Positions 25,090 to 38,637 of a stretch of DNA of 64,000 bases are shown in pieces. The position numbers and the translations under genes were made by a program. Position 1 is the stretch's first letter; every line of letters starts with the position of its first letter. The notes below the pieces were generated by a model, which had not been told where the DNA came from, ran no database searches, and saw only the letters and a list, made by a program, of their open reading frames with translations. Source of the DNA: Bugulina stolonifera (lineage: Eukaryota > Bryozoa > Gymnolaemata > Cheilostomatida > Bugulidae); the NCBI GenBank assembly GCA_935421135.1, contig OW285191.1, positions 8,503,504 through 8,567,503 of the forward strand, given 5' to 3'.

Positions 25090-27200
25090 AACGTATTCCA
25101 AGACAAACTGTACTTATTGTTCTGTGCTTATTGCTTTACATTGTTATGTAATTGCAGTCTGTGACATTGTAAAATCCAATAAAACTTACAACATCACGTT
25201 ATTATATATTACATTTACACATCAATGTTATAAAATATTATTTCCACGATGCTTATATTTGATATTTTTACACAATACACTTGTTTTCACAGTGTTTTAG
25301 TGCATCAACTGATGCATTATATTATTGTGCATGAATTAGGTAGGCTTGATATCTAAAATAGATCAAAACAATGTACGTAACCTACAGGTCAATGAAGTTC
25401 ACACTAACAGGAGTCGGTTCTATGGAACAGACTGGCTTCTGAACTCAAGAGCCAGTTAGGGATGTGAGATGTTACCTGCTGACCGGGGAGATTCGTATTG
25501 GACAGACTATTTCCTTTTAACTGTTTTGGGCCTGCCCCTTCATCAGCTCTTCTACAATGCGGCTGGGCCACATCATTACCTTTTTTCGATTGCTCCTCTG
25601 AATAGTTCTTCCCTTTTTTTCCATTACATGTACAGTCAAGTTATTGATGAAATAATAAACCAACAAGCAAACAAACAAGCAAACAAAAAACAAACATATA
25701 CAATATAATTAGGTGTATGTGCAATTTTTGTGAATATAAGCTACAGAAAGAGAAAACGTTTTTCAGCGCTGTTGTGCCAATGCCTTTTGTTTTTTTATCC
25801 TAATAACAATTTTTCCCTCAAAACCATTTTTGCCAAACTTGTCATGGTGTGTTTGTGATTCCCAATTAGGTGTATAAACATGCTGAGCATTTATGGCCTA
25901 CTGCGCTAGCTAAAGCACTCATGTTCTTTTGTCGAATCTCCTGGAGATTGCGGTGGAAGAGGGATTCAGTCAACTTATCGAGATCACTCACCTGAATCTA
26001 CCTCTCTTGTTTCCTGAATAGATTCTGAGTAACACAGTATGATAACCATAACTTCTAGCTGACATCCTACCTACATGTAGATGGATTCAGCCAGTTTCCA
26101 TCCGGTAGAAGGTAGAAGCTGTATCTAACCTAAAACACTGAAATACATGATTAGTACATGAGACCAAGCTGTATGAATTATTAGAAGATAAACACTAAAC
26201 TACCAATTGGTAGTTTAGTGTTTATCTAATAATTCACACAACCTGGTGCTGTACTTGTTACTTAGAGAAATGTACAACACCATTATTACATGTATAACAT
26301 GGACCTAAATAGCAAAATTAAAATTCAAAATATCACATAACTAGAAGAGAACAAACTCGATAATTATTCACCAGTTACATGTATGTGATGGTCTTGATTC
26401 ACAGTGCAGAAGCAGACATCAGAAACCGTCACACCCCAACTACCTTTTACATGATATACTAGACGTACCTCTTACCTGGAAAAACAAGAGACCAAACTGT
26501 CTGAATTTTATATTAGAGAATATTTACTTGATAGGTGAGTGCCCATCCTCTAATAAATAGACCAACTTGATCTGGCAGATGGGTTGTTGTAGTTGTTACC
26601 AATTGGGTGGGGACTGATTTTATAGAATATCAAGATGCTAGAGAACAACACTTATATGTACATGTACATGCATACAGCAAATGGATGGATTAAATTACTG
26701 TAGTGCAAAGCACTGAGACTGCATGGTGCATGTACATGTATATTACGATGTATATAGAATTGGACTGTAAAGTTTTGAAGAAAAAATAATATAATATCAA
26801 TATTTATTACAAAGCAAAATTTATAATGAAAATAAAAATCCAAAATGTGTAAAATTAAAAAGTACAAAATTAATGAATCCATCTCACCTTAGTAGTTGCT
26901 TCCAGTAACACCTCTACAAGTTTTTGTGTTAAACCTACCACCATGGACCACTGCATGCCACCACTTGCTGCCACATGTCAGCACATCAAACCTAGAGCCT
27001 CATAGAGATATTACATCTTACAGGGTTTTTACCAAACCTTGTAGAAGAATACCTCACACTAAAAATAACACAATCTGTGCTACAACCTCGGTATCATGAC
27101 CACTGAACTACTAAACAGTCTACTCAGGATATAGTTGCTACAGCTTCACTAGTCACCAAGACTCACATATACATGTACATGTAGAAAATTGGAAATGTAA
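25090..27200. other. Intergenic region, no gene recognised
   Basis: Scanned on both strands. Short ORFs look random. The only structure seen is the palindrome at 26174-26235. Confidence 0.5.
26174..26235. repeat. Near-perfect palindrome
   Basis: GAATTATTAGAAGATAAACA followed by CTAAACTACCAA is mirrored by TTGGTAGTTTAG and TGTTTATCTAATAATTC: about 30-bp arms with almost no loop and one 2-nt bulge. It is probably a tiny foldback element or a hairpin locus. Confidence 0.8.
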
Positions 27201-28907
27201 AGTATAAAGGTGGTAATGTGACACCAGATCTCTGACAGAGGTGATGTGTATGGAGTGAGAGGTAGATTCTGGCAGGTTGAAGCGCCATGAAGTCTTTCAC
27301 CAAAAGGAAATTTATGCAGTTGAAGGCAGGAAGTCTTAATCTCACAGTCTGATAAAACAGTTCCAACAAGAAGACAACTCCAACCTCCTGTAAGTAAAAC
27401 CAATAACCAGTGTTTATCATGACTGCTGTAATCTACACTGCCATTACATTTTTATTATTTCATTCCTTTAAAGATTTGCTACATTGCTAGCAGAAAATAT
27501 AATCATGGTGCAATAAACAGCTTCAAGGCAACAAAATAAACAGATGCATAAAGACCTTTCTAAGTATACTCACAAATAGTGTAATAACGAAAGGTTGTCT
27601 TCTCTCTTCCACCTTATCTCCAGGATGTTATGATTAGAATATAACACAGTGTATGAGTGCTTTAGCTAATGGCGTTAGGAGATCGAGACGTATTTGGTGT
27701 AGCTGAGTCCGCAATTCACGATTTACCATATGCAATAGCGCACTTATCATACTTGAATATACATGTATACGTACATGTAATACTTCACCCTGCATGTATG
27801 TGTTGTTACAAAATAAAGTAATGCTAGCACAAATTGTATCACCTATTCAGTATGCACTAAATAAGTAGGCAGTGAAGATTCGTCAACTACACAATTTGTA
27901 GTGTTGACTATGACTGGTATAAAACAACTTTACTGTTCCAACAGGTTCAGAGTTGGCATATTATGTTTTGTTGGCAATTACTTTTACAGGAAATGAAATT
28001 ACTCTGCCATCTCTTTTCAAGGTCTAAATGAGTGCAGGCTAACTTAAATCAAAAGTAAATGTTTTATAGGTTTGAATCATTTGTACAATCTGCATTTGTA
28101 TGATGAATCAAGTCTGATATAGCTTGAGGTAGAAACCCGTGTACCAGACGTACTTATACAGTCAAAGTCATGTAGGAATGGGGGTCAAGGACTCCTCCAG
28201 TAGAAAGACTTGCAAAATAATACAATTAAACTGCGAAAATTAGACCAATATTGTTCTCTCTGTTTTACCATAAGGGGGTATCTTTATATCAACCTCTAAA
28301 ATTATTCACATAAATGACAAACAATCATTTCCTCAACATTCATTTAGGCAGCAAAATAAGATCTTCAATTTTTTTACTGTTAGGAGTAAGCATGAAGGGA
28401 TGGCATCTTCTGACAAGTGATTATTTGCTTTGAAATAAACACCATGTGATGCAAGTGGTGTCATACTTACCTGATGAATCGGTGTGGCTGTACTTAAGTC
28501 AGCACCGATTCAACTATAATGTACATGTAGGTATAAGTTCATTAGTCATGTCATTTCTTTGTCGTACTATATACGTATGTAGCGATCCTACACGTAAAAG
28601 CTACAACCCTCATCTTCATTATTATACAGTCTTTACTGTGTACCCTTTTCTTCTTCATCTCATTCACCCAATAAATATTCCTGTAAGAATAGCTGACTAA
28701 ATATATAAGAATAAAAGACTAAATAAATATGGAATTTATGTTATACTATAACAGAATTATAGATGAAATCCTCTTCTGTTGGTCTAATGATAATGAAGTC
28801 AGACTAGAACTATGTTATAACTACTTCAAACCTAGTATGGTGTACACCATCTAGTATTGAGATGAAATAATAATAATATTGGGTAGAACAGTTCCTATGT
28901 GAACATT

Positions 28908-29214
28908 ACATTTATATATATATTTTAGTATTTTTAGCAAGGAATTTATCTGTGAGCAGCCAGAGACTTGTTTCAAATCCATGAAAATACCAGTCCCTGA
29001 CTGGGGTTAAGGTTGCTGAGCTGGTGTAGTGGTAGCATGTTCTGTTCACTGTGCTAGGCCATTAGGTGCCGTAGAGGCCCCGGGTTCAAACCCCAGTCAG
29101 GGACTGGTATTTTCATGGGTTTGAAACAAGTCTCTAACTGCTCATAGATAAATTCCTTGCTAAAAATACAAAAATATATATATAGAAAATGGCCAAACCC
29201 CCTAACATTTATAT
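28908..29214 (+). mobile_element. tRNA-promoter SINE with long inverted arms
   Basis: Insertion of about 287 bp flanked by a 10-bp duplication (ACATTTATAT at 28908 and 29205); the sister sequence at about 35910 lacks it. The core carries an A-box-like TGGTGTAGTGG (29022) and a B box GGTTCAAACCC (29083), so it is tRNA-derived. Around this core, arms of about 90 nt (28920-29010 and 29089-29185) are near-perfect inverted complements. The right end GGCCAAACCCCCTA recurs inverted at about 44250 and 63955, so a family exists. Confidence 0.7.
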
Positions 29215-29796
29215 CTAGTAAACAAACCTGGAGTCTAACAGAGCTTGACTTCTGTTACAACTCAAAGTCATTCTATTTAATTTCCTGGTCAAAATTTTGA
29301 CCTAATTGAAGAGTTTAGAGAAGACTACAGTGTAGAATCTGGTTGTTATTTCAGGGTAATCATCATCATGACAAATAAAATGAAATTTTTATATTCCATG
29401 TACAGCTTACCAAACATACTTGGAATTCCAGTCTTTAACCAAATAGCACTCTACTAAAACTATGGAATCATATTATACTGCTAAAGTAACCCTGCATTAC
29501 ATAACTGCCATAGTACCAAACTGACCTCATAAATGGAAAAAAAACTTAACTGAAGTTTCAAGTTTACATGCATGCAAGTTGTGCCACTCTCTTAGTTGTA
29601 CAAACACATTATATGCAGTGTAGATGAACATTCAGAAGCAAAATTAATATGACATCATAATATTCTAATTAAATTAACTACATTGTACTTTGTAGTTGAT
29701 TTAGAAAAGTAGAGAATCGTCTGTATACAAACGTTCTCCACATCAAACCTCAGTATCTGAATACAGATCTTAACAGCCAACTGTCACATTCAACTC

Positions 29797-29814
29797 CCCT
29801 CTCTGCTACTGCTA

Positions 29815-29847
<33 letters not shown>

Positions 29848-29870
29848 CTGCTGCTGCTTCTGCTGCTTGT
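29797..29870. repeat. CTG/CTA microsatellite (unit 1)
   Basis: Interrupted (CTG)n with CTA and CTT variants. The homologous arrays in the other units are at about 36705-36775, 50633-50662 and 60025-60070 and differ in length, so the array is unstable. Confidence 0.85.
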
Positions 29871-32800
29871 TTAATACTAGTGATTTCTTTACTCAGTTTG
29901 GACGGCTAGGCTCCAGTCTCTTTCAACAATTTTTTGTGTTTAAATTCTTTTGAGCTACCCAGGTGAACTGAATATTCCCTTAAGAATAATATAATATTAT
30001 GAAGTGATACCATGCTGTGCATTACTTAATAATGGAAGGAATTTGCTCAATCATTTTGTTCTTCCAAAATATTCCAGAAAATATGGAGCTGGGAAATACT
30101 ATCTAGTTTTTGAGAGAACTTTGAAATCAGGCTACCAAAACTATTAAACTCTATTTTTGACATGCAGAAGTTTATGATGTTGTAAATAATTTGCCATAGT
30201 ATGGTTTTGGTATGCTACTATATGCCTTGTCTAAATGGCTGTCAAGAAGGCAGAGAAAGAAGGAGCGAAGAACATACATTGTAGATTTCTCTGTAACTAC
30301 CAAAAAGACTTCCTACACATGGAGAGGAGGAAATTTGCCTACATATTATGTTAGCTAGTTAATTGTGTTTATTTCATAAAGATAATGCAAACTAATACAA
30401 TACTCTGATTTGCAGGCAGAAAACTAGTGTGGTAAATATATTTTAGATATATGAGAGTAACTAATGAAAATGTATACAGATTGTGAGCAAGGGATTGGAT
30501 ATGTTCAGCTGACATACAGTCTGCTTACATACCATAGACCATAGTATAGATGACAGTGTTTAATAATGTTTAGGAGAAATACATGTTTTGTTAGGTAAAG
30601 GTTTACTCATGTCACTGGTTTGGGATAAGTATTAACTTTTACCACAATCACCAAGTATTAAAATATACATTCTCTCTGAGACTAGTAGACATCTGGTAGA
30701 ACAAAAGGATGAGAAACTTTATGCAGACTCCATACCAACAGTATTATAATTATACTCTATTATTATATAGTAGCTACTATTATAGTTGCTATTATATAGT
30801 AGCTATACTATTACCTGATAACAAACAATAGCATGTTTTAGTTTCTCAGTGCACTGAACTCAGTGTAAACTATGATCTAATAATTGTATGTAATCTTTGG
30901 ATTATGTGAATGTCACAAAATAATTATATACATTTATCATATTAGTGTCCCTCTGAGCAATGAATAAAATACTCAATTATTGTCATGTTACTATTTAGTA
31001 TTATATTGTAGTATATAGTAATACTGTATTTGAGTATTAAATCCTACTATTATAATGATATCTCCAGCCCCATTTGTACACTTCTCTAATGACCTGTATA
31101 CATTTTTTCCATTTTCCACAAATTGTAAATCTACAACCTGTGTTAAAGTATATGAACAGCAACCAGAGAATAATGACATTCTAAAAGTAGACTTGAAAGA
31201 TTTCTTCACAGACATGGAGTAAAATCTGATTTTAGACACTGAAGAACGTTTTTAATTAAAATAGACAAATAATGACAAAAATATAACTCCAGTCATGAGC
31301 TATAAAATCCTGAGATGCCAAGAAAGTATCTTTCAAGTTACCTTCTCGGTTTATTGATGCATGCACAATGATTACATAGCCATTTTGAATATGACCTGTT
31401 AAAATCAGTTGTGACAGGATAAAAATAACTAGAAAACGCTCTCCCAGAACTTGGTGGAGTCCGAGAGGGGCGCGTAAATGCTGTTTCACTGTTCGCTAGC
31501 AGAAATATTTGAAGAAGCAGTGGTAAAAAAAACTCCGCCAGTTGCTACTTTTCTAGATGGTTTCCACCTCTAAAATTGAAAACTTTACTGCAAAATATTA
31601 CAAATGTAATTATATAAATATATAAATACAAAAAACAAAATGTTATGATATGAAAATGAATGATGTCCATCTACACATGATTATGTCACAATGCGTATTC
31701 TCTAGTTGATACAAGTTATACTCAAACTGAGAGAGAAACGATTTTATTTCTAATATTCTAATATTTTTGTTGTAAAACTTAATGGCCAAGATAGTAATAT
31801 ATACCAAATTACTCACATACAACATAGAATTGTTGGAGAATTCAGTTCATCGCAGATGAGGCATGAGAAAAAAGCTTGAACAAGAAAAATATTCTGCCGT
31901 GCACATCTGACAGGTGTTTGATCATCCAGAACGTTCTCATTCCCTTAAGTGTAAATGCTAGGCCATACGCTACAGGTTTAGTTTTAAATTTCGATTCTGG
32001 GTAATTTTTCATAGAGACAGTATATTCTTCCGTTCCTTGAAATGTGCACATGTGTATATAGCATCGACCAAGGAAAAGCCAAATGTTTTCACTACCAAAG
32101 TCTTTTACTGTCAGGTGTGTGAGGGACTTATTGGAACTGCTGACCATCCACTTAAATTTCCTTACGCAAGACGTCCATTATGTTATATTGTGTACATGTA
32201 CCTTAAACCCATTGAGGAAGGTACAACCAGAGCCCCACTCCTGTTACTCAATTTCTAATCATCAACTCTACTAGGATTGTCAGCTAACCATAAGATGCCC
32301 AAACTATGTAGACATAAGACTACCTACAGACTACTGCTGCACATAAAATATTTTTGTATGTATTTAACTTGGAACTTGGTTTAGATTTTGGAATTATCAC
32401 ACTCTGGACCTACACCTAGATGTATTGTATACATCTGTGCTTTTTGGAGGTATTGCTGTCCTAGCTCTAGGGTTCAGTAGCAGTGTGAAATGACCTCTTC
32501 CATTATAGTTTTACTCCATGTTAGTTTGAGCATGTTTCCTCTACATAAACTTATAATATTCTGTATAATGAGTAACTATTATAGGTACACATGTACTCAG
32601 TGCTCTCTAAGCTGATAATAATACGTCTGACCTTGACAAGTGACTCTCAGGATAATCCCAAATAATTATACAACTAAAAGTCTCCTGTGAATGCAGCACC
32701 TATATAATTATAACAAGGCTTGCTTTCAAGACAGTACTATGATACAGTAATTATCCCCTCCTGACATGCTATAACCATGGAGATTTTTCCACAGAGCTCC

Positions 32801-32879
32801 TGTTATGTTGTGGAGGTAAATTAAAGCTATTGTTTCTACTCTCTTACACAAAGAGACCAGATTCTATTCAGTAAGATGG

Positions 32880-33075
32880 GTATCTGAGAGTATATAAGGC
32901 CCAGGGAACAGATGAGCTAACAGTAGCAGTGGCAGATCTTCCACAGAGAGCAAGAACTCAGAAGCTGTGCTGAAGACTAGATCTCTATTCTCTACTAAAA
33001 ACTGAATACTATACCTTACTCTAAAGGAAACTGCATCTAGTGAAGATAAAGATATTCAAGTAGTGAACCAGTAAG
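32880..33075 (+). promoter_or_regulatory. Promoter, leader exon and splice donor of hairpin array 1
   Basis: TATATAAGG at 32891, GATCTTCCACAGAGAGCA from 32935 (44 nt downstream), then a leader ending CCA with a GTAAGT donor at 33071. The whole block is strongly conserved in units 2 and 3 while flanking DNA is less so, and no ORF is conserved across it. It therefore looks like the start of a spliced non-coding transcript running into the hairpins. The start site is inferred at about 32921. Confidence 0.65.
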
Positions 33076-33500
33076 TGGAAGGTACAATACTTAACTACAT
33101 AGAATTTAATTCAAGTCATGTAGATATCCTTATTTGAACGTGCTCAGGTTATCTGACCCACACTGGACAGTTGCAATTAATTTATTCTTCATAAGGTTTT
33201 AGTTTCCAGCTTGTTTTACAAGGTAAAACTGTTTCTTTTTCTAGAAATCTTGTCACTCTATCATATAGATTGTAGCATGCATTCCCAGGGAACAGCAGGC
33301 TATCCTGGTTGCATAGCCCCAATTAAGTATTTGGAATAATTAAAAAATACTTTGTTGGTTCTATAACACTAAGAAGCTTCCTTCATTCCTCAGGATCATG
33401 TGTCAGTACTAATAGGACCCACAAAATATTTCCACAACAAAAAGTAACTATTTAATGTGATATTTCTGTACCACCTTGTGATGAGTAGGATGTGTCTGTG

Positions 33501-34199
33501 TTATAGATTCCAGAAAATAGTTCTGTTACTGAAAAAAATTATCTTCTGGATTCTATAATATTGATGCGGACAACAATTACTACAAGTTTGTCATTGTGTC
33601 AAGAGTTGCCCTCTCTTACACACTAGTAGTTGGTTAGCTACTACATCATTATCAAGACTTGCATGACAGGAGGATCAGGGCTATTCATCCCAGAATACTG
33701 TATCGGTATTATATAATGGTGTTCATGAGATATTTCTGTACCACTTTGCAATGAGTAGGATGTGTCTGTGTTATAGATTTCAGAAAATAATTTTGTTACT
33801 GAAAGAAATTATCTTCTGGATTCTATAATACTGATGCTGACAACATTTACTACGAGTTTGTCATTGTGTCAAGAGTTACCCTCTCTTATACACTGGTAGT
33901 TGGTTAGCTGCTACATCATTATAAAGACTTGTATGAAAGGTGGATAAGGGTAACTTTCCCAGAGTGCTGCGTCGGTATTATAGAACTCATCAGATATTTC
34001 TGTTAGTGTAAGAAAATATCCTGTGGATTTTATAATGTTGACGGTGGTATACCAAAACAAGCAAGAGATGACGCATGTGAGTTATCCTTTCTTAGTGAAG
34101 AAAGCAGAGAGTGAATATGTTTCGCTACCAGTTGTTTAGCCTATATAGAATCAGATCTGACACTTCTTATATAATAGAAAGTGCATTTCTGGTTCTATG
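33501..34199 (+). ncRNA. Hairpin array 1 (four miRNA-like hairpins)
   Basis: Hairpins at 33501-33558, 33771-33828, 33979-34036 and 34143-34199. The first two are one type: arm TTATAGATTCCAGAAAATA pairs with TATCTTCTGGATTCTATAA (17 of 19 pairs in the first), with extra pairs toward a small loop. The third has a GAACTCATCAGATATTT arm, and the fourth a TAGAATCAGATCTGACACTT arm pairing with AAGTGCATTTCTGGTTCTA. All share the basal TATAGAAYC/GGRTTCTATA pairing. They lie 1 kb or less downstream of the conserved promoter, spaced roughly 110-215 nt apart. Size and shape resemble animal pre-miRNAs; processing is not shown. Confidence 0.6.
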
Positions 34200-34311
34200 C
34201 TGCTTATTCATCACCACACCTACCTAGCAACATGCATATTATGAAAATGCTCATCAAAGCCCCATCTTACAGAGCACACCCATACATGTAAAAGATTAGT
34301 AAGATGAAGCA

Positions 34312-34834
34312 CCCTAAAAGCAGAAATATTTCGCGGAAGAAAGTTTCGCGAGTTTGCTAATCCTGGAACAATTTGCGATGGAAATATTTAGCGAGTTTGG
34401 CTTATCGCGAAATTTGTTTGAGTCCCAAACTTGATGTTTAAGCATATTTCAGCATTAAAACCAAGCTTAGCTAAGCTCTATGTTTACTCAGTTTTAAACC
34501 CCACTTACATACAGTACAAAACTACAGCTGACTCCTATATAGTGCAGTAAGCCCACCTGTGAGGTAAAGTAATTACCACAGCTTGTTAAAAAATCCTCTG
34601 ATTAAGCTCCTACTCTAGGCTACTTAGCAATTATGTTATAACAAATACTTGCTGCTTTGTAAAATAGTCAATTATGTATCATATAGCTATATAGCTGCAT
34701 GTATGGTCTGTTTAAACCAGAAATTGTTTAAATCAGTTTGAAAGCAGATATTAATAGCGATGGAAATTATTTGCGAGTTTGTCACTCGCGAAATTCGCAA
34801 AAGTTAAAACTCGAAAATTTTTCTGCTTTTAGGG
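34312..34834. mobile_element. TA-target DNA element (MITE, 523 bp)
   Basis: Starts CCCTAAAAGCAGAAA and ends with its complement TTTCTGCTTTTAGGG. The left flank is CA and the right flank TA. The sister site at 57374 reads GAAGTAGTATGG without the insert, so the target was TA (one copy mutated). The interior has repeated TTTCGCG/GCGAATTT words and no transposase. Tc1/mariner-type MITE by target and ends. Confidence 0.75.
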
Positions 34835-36187
34835 TAGTATGGTGGTAATGTGACATCAAATCTCCTACAGAGATGTGTAGAGTGAGACCTAGGTTCTGAG
34901 ATGTTGAGATGTTGACGCTTAACACAAGGAGCCTCTCACCAGAAGGAATCTGTTGTAGTCTTAACCTCACAGTATAAGACAACTCCAACCTTCTCCTGCA
35001 ATTAAAACCAACAATATTAGTGTTTATCATGACTGCAGCTGTAATCTGTACTACTGTAACATAATATTTGTATGATTTTAGGTCAAGATGAAGTGACTGT
35101 TTGAGAATTCGGTACATGGCTGACAGAATATACTGTATAATTATAGTGCCTCTAAACTACATCGCTATCAAAGTATACTCAGAAAATATTATTTGAAAGT
35201 TGTCTTCTCTCATCTGTGTAATCGATAGGATATTTTTATTACATTTGCCAAAGAGCAAGAGCATAAACTCTGGTCTCCCCTGCTCAAAATACTTCAGCTG
35301 GCGGTGTTGAGAGAGTGGATATTTAGCTGAGTACTAACAGTAATCCAATATGTATCGTATACCATAGTGTTAGTGCTCAATTATACCCAAAGTCCATCTA
35401 TGATTCAGTAATGTGTATTACGCTTTTTCTGTAGCAAAAATAGTTGAGGAATGTCAACTTCTACTTAATAGGATAGGTAAGGTAAAACTTTGTTTGTTTT
35501 GATGTAAACCGTTTTGAGACTGAAGTAGTGGCACACTAACATGATGGTTTAGTGATTTTGTACAGAACTACAATTGTAGGTGTAACATAAGTACAAGCTT
35601 ACCTGTGCTGTCAGTGTCTTGCCATACCGTGGGAATTAATGCATAGACATAGCACAATAGAACATACTGTGTACCCTTGCCTTTTTAGTTTCATCCACCC
35701 ACTACAATATTTCTGTTAAAATATAAACTGAAATATACACTAAATATGTAATTATGTATTGCAACTAATAACTAGATGAAATCATCTCCCTTCATTTTAA
35801 AGTTAGACAGGGTTATATGCATGTTAGAACTGTTTCAAACCTAGTACGGTGTATACAATCCAGTAATGAGATGAGAGAATAATAATATTGGGTAGAACAG
35901 TTCCTATGTGAACATTACATTTATATTTGGTAAACGAACCTGGAGTCTATCAGAGCTTGACTTCATCTGTACAACTACTGCTCATTCCATTTAATTTTCT
36001 GGCTGAAATTTTGACTTAATTGAAGAGTTTAGAGAAGACTACAGTGTAAAATCTGGTTTTTATTTCAGGGTAATCATCGTCATGACAAATAAAATGAAAC
36101 TTTTATATTCCATGTACAGATTACCAAACATACTTGGAATTCCAGTCTTTAACCAGATAGCACTCTACTAAAACTATTGGAATCATA

Positions 36188-36381
36188 TACTAGTAGGGGT
36201 AGTAACACAGTGTTATTCCCATGGGCACTAATAAGCTATTGATCATGACATTAGAAGTTGTCCTCTCTCAATACATCTTCTTTTTTTCTCGAAAAATGAA
36301 GAGGAAGATAAATTGGGAGAGGACAACTTTTAATTATGATCAATAGCTTATTAGTGCCCATGGTTGCTCTCCCTACTAGTA
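36188..36381. mobile_element. Foldback MITE, copy in unit 2
   Basis: Left arm TACTAGTAGGG...CCCATGGGCACTAATAAGCT is mirrored to the right end, CTCCCTACTAGTA. Arms are about 80 nt and the innermost part is the GTTGTCCTCTCTC/GAGAGGACAAC pair related to the 36-bp palindromes. The same element lies at the same relative place in unit 4 (58732-58924) but not in units 1 and 3. Confidence 0.8.
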
Positions 36382-36702
36382 CATGATTACAGCAGTTGAG
36401 TTGAGTTACTAATACTCTGCTACATTATTATTGTTATAAGAGACCATATTGACCTCATAAATGTCAAGTTTACATGCATGCAAGTTGTGACACTCTCTTA
36501 GTTGTAAAAACATAATATATTTAGTGTAGATGAACATTCAGAAACAGAATTAATATGACATCATAATATTCTAATTAAATCAACTACATTGTACTTTGTA
36601 GTTGATTTAGAGAAGTAGAGAATCGTCTGTATACAAACCTTCTCCATATCAAACCTCAGAATCTGAATATAGATCTAAACAGTCAACTGTCACATTCAAC
36701 TC

Positions 36703-36775
36703 CCTTTCTGCTGCTGCTGCTTCTACTGCTGCTGCTGCTGCTACTGCTGCTTCCGCTGCTGCTGCTGCCCTTGCT
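36703..36775. repeat. CTG microsatellite (unit 2)
   Basis: Interrupted CTG array homologous to the one at 29797. Confidence 0.8.
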
Positions 36776-37829
36776 GCTACTAGGCCTACTTGTTTTACTA
36801 CTATAATTGACTCCTTCACTCAGCTTGGACGGCTAGGCTCCAGTCTCTCTCAACAATATTTTTGTTTGAAAGCTTTTGAGCAACTCTGGTGAACTGAATA
36901 CAATTTATGTATAAAGCGATACCATGTTGTGCATTACTTAAAAATGGATGGAATTCAATAAAATGTTTTCTTCTGCCAAAACTATTTCAAAAGCTGTGGA
37001 ACTGGGAAACATTAAATAGTCTCTGAGGTAATTTTGCACCTATGATGATTAAAATATTAAATCTCATTTTTAACTCGCAGAAGTTTCTAGTGTTGTAAAT
37101 TTACTATAGTATGGTTTCAGTATGCTACTATAAGTTTAATCTAACTGTCAATCAAGCGGAGAGAGAAAGAAGGAGCAAGGGAAATAGATTTCCCTCTAAC
37201 TACTAAGAAGGCTTCCTGGAGAGACAGGAATTTACCTACATATTATGTTAGTTAGTTAATTCATTTATTCCATAAAGATAATGCAATATTATAATATTTA
37301 TATCAGCAGGTAGACAACTAGAGTAATAAGTAAGTTTTAGAAAAATTGGAGTAAGTAATAAAAATGTATACAGATTGTAAGCAAAGGACTAGATATGCTC
37401 AGTTGACATACAGTCTGCTTACATACCATAGGACATAGTATAGACAGTGTTTTATGTTTAAGAGAAATACATGTCTTGTAACCTACAGGTATTAACTTAC
37501 ACCACATTCACTAAGTATTAAAATATTATGCTTTATTATCTGAATCTGAGACTGGCAGACATCGGGTAGAACAAAAAGATGAAAGATTATACGCAGACTC
37601 CATACCAAAAGTATTATATACTCTATTATATAGTAGCTATACTATTACCTGATAACAAACCATAGCATGTTTTAGTTTCTCAGTGCACTGGACTCAGTGT
37701 AAACCATGATCTAATAATTGTATGTAATCTTTGGATTATGTGAATGTCACAAAATAATTATAGGTACTTTATTAGTATCTGAGCAATGAATAAAATACTC
37801 AATTATCATGTTACTATTTAGTGTTATAT

Positions 37830-38637
37830 TGTAATGGTTTCTGTGATTTGGTGCGGTCGTCCTTGGACGACTATCGACCCAGAAATGAAGTGCCTATGAG
37901 TGGTAATAGGACTTCGCATTACATGAAAGATCGAGCGGTCTCAGTAGCCCAAATACTACCAAAGACGACCCATCTGATCTCAAGTCCGACCTTCAGACTA
38001 TACAGTGAAAGAGAGTAATTCAACCTAGTAGGCGGTTCGCAAAGCGAATGACCTAGTAAAAGGAAGAGAAAGTCCCTGTATCAAGTATAGATGTGTCTTT
38101 ATTGAAAGCCAAGTGTAGACTGAGACAATGAACAGTAAAACAGTGCCCTTTATATAGTATAAGGACTTCCGGCCGACATGACGTCGGGAAAAGACGACGT
38201 GTGGTCGTCCGGAAGTTGCGCAACAAGATGGCCGCCGGAAGCCCGACGGCCGACCCAAAATAGGTCGGGTTCTACAAAAGTTGCTTATAATGGTCCAATT
38301 CATGTACAAAATGAATATCAATGGATTCTGAGAGGTCGGGCCTCTGTACATGGGTATAAAAGGCATAAAAAGACTTAGAAACATTCATGTGACTATGTAT
38401 AACAACATATAGTAAGATACATGAATAAGGAATGAGCATAAACACATGGAGACATATATATATAGACGGTAATTAAGTACTTTGAACATGCAATGCAGTT
38501 AAGGGTAAGTATACGAGCACTAATTGTGAGAATGTTAGTGTCAGGTGAGTAGCGCTGTAACAACTACTAGGCACTTAGGGTGCGGTGGAGCTTCGTCCGG
38601 GAGTTGGAGTCGTATACAAATGTCCTGTACCATCACA
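37830..38637 (-). repeat. 3' LTR of the element
   Basis: TGTAATGG to CATCACA on the plus strand. Read on the minus (sense) strand it has TATATAAAGGGC (complement near 38150) and AATAAA (complement near 38098), a promoter and poly(A) signal about 50 nt apart. The 119-codon ORF inside is an LTR by-product. Confidence 0.93.

Larger units (their letters stand above)
27205..34311 (+). repeat. Tandem paralogous unit 1
   Basis: First of four related units. Landmarks in order: GGTGGTAATGTGACA (27210), GGGTAGAACAGTTCC (28880), CTG microsatellite (about 29800), GGACGGCTAGGCTCC (29900), TTTATTGATGCATGCAC (31349), CATCTACACATGA (31668), promoter (32891), hairpin array (33501-34199) and an end at GAGCACACCC. 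It matches unit 3 best (shared TTTCTAGATRGTT near 31553 and the same right end). The short ORFs along it (for example 31842-32147 and 32037-32258) are not conserved between units and are not called. Confidence 0.8.

Noticed and set aside
29015..29100. Functional tRNA gene
   Set aside because: A and B boxes are present, but the acceptor stem does not pair and the sequence lies within a repeated insertion. Called a SINE instead.
32037..32274. Short ORFs near 32.1, 44.6 and 52.9 kb
   Set aside because: The reading frames are disrupted by different indels in each paralogous unit, so no coding constraint is visible.
38025..38384. 119-codon ORF, repeated at 42887 and 62038
   Set aside because: It lies wholly inside the LTR and overlaps its promoter and poly(A) region. 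It recurs only because the LTR does.
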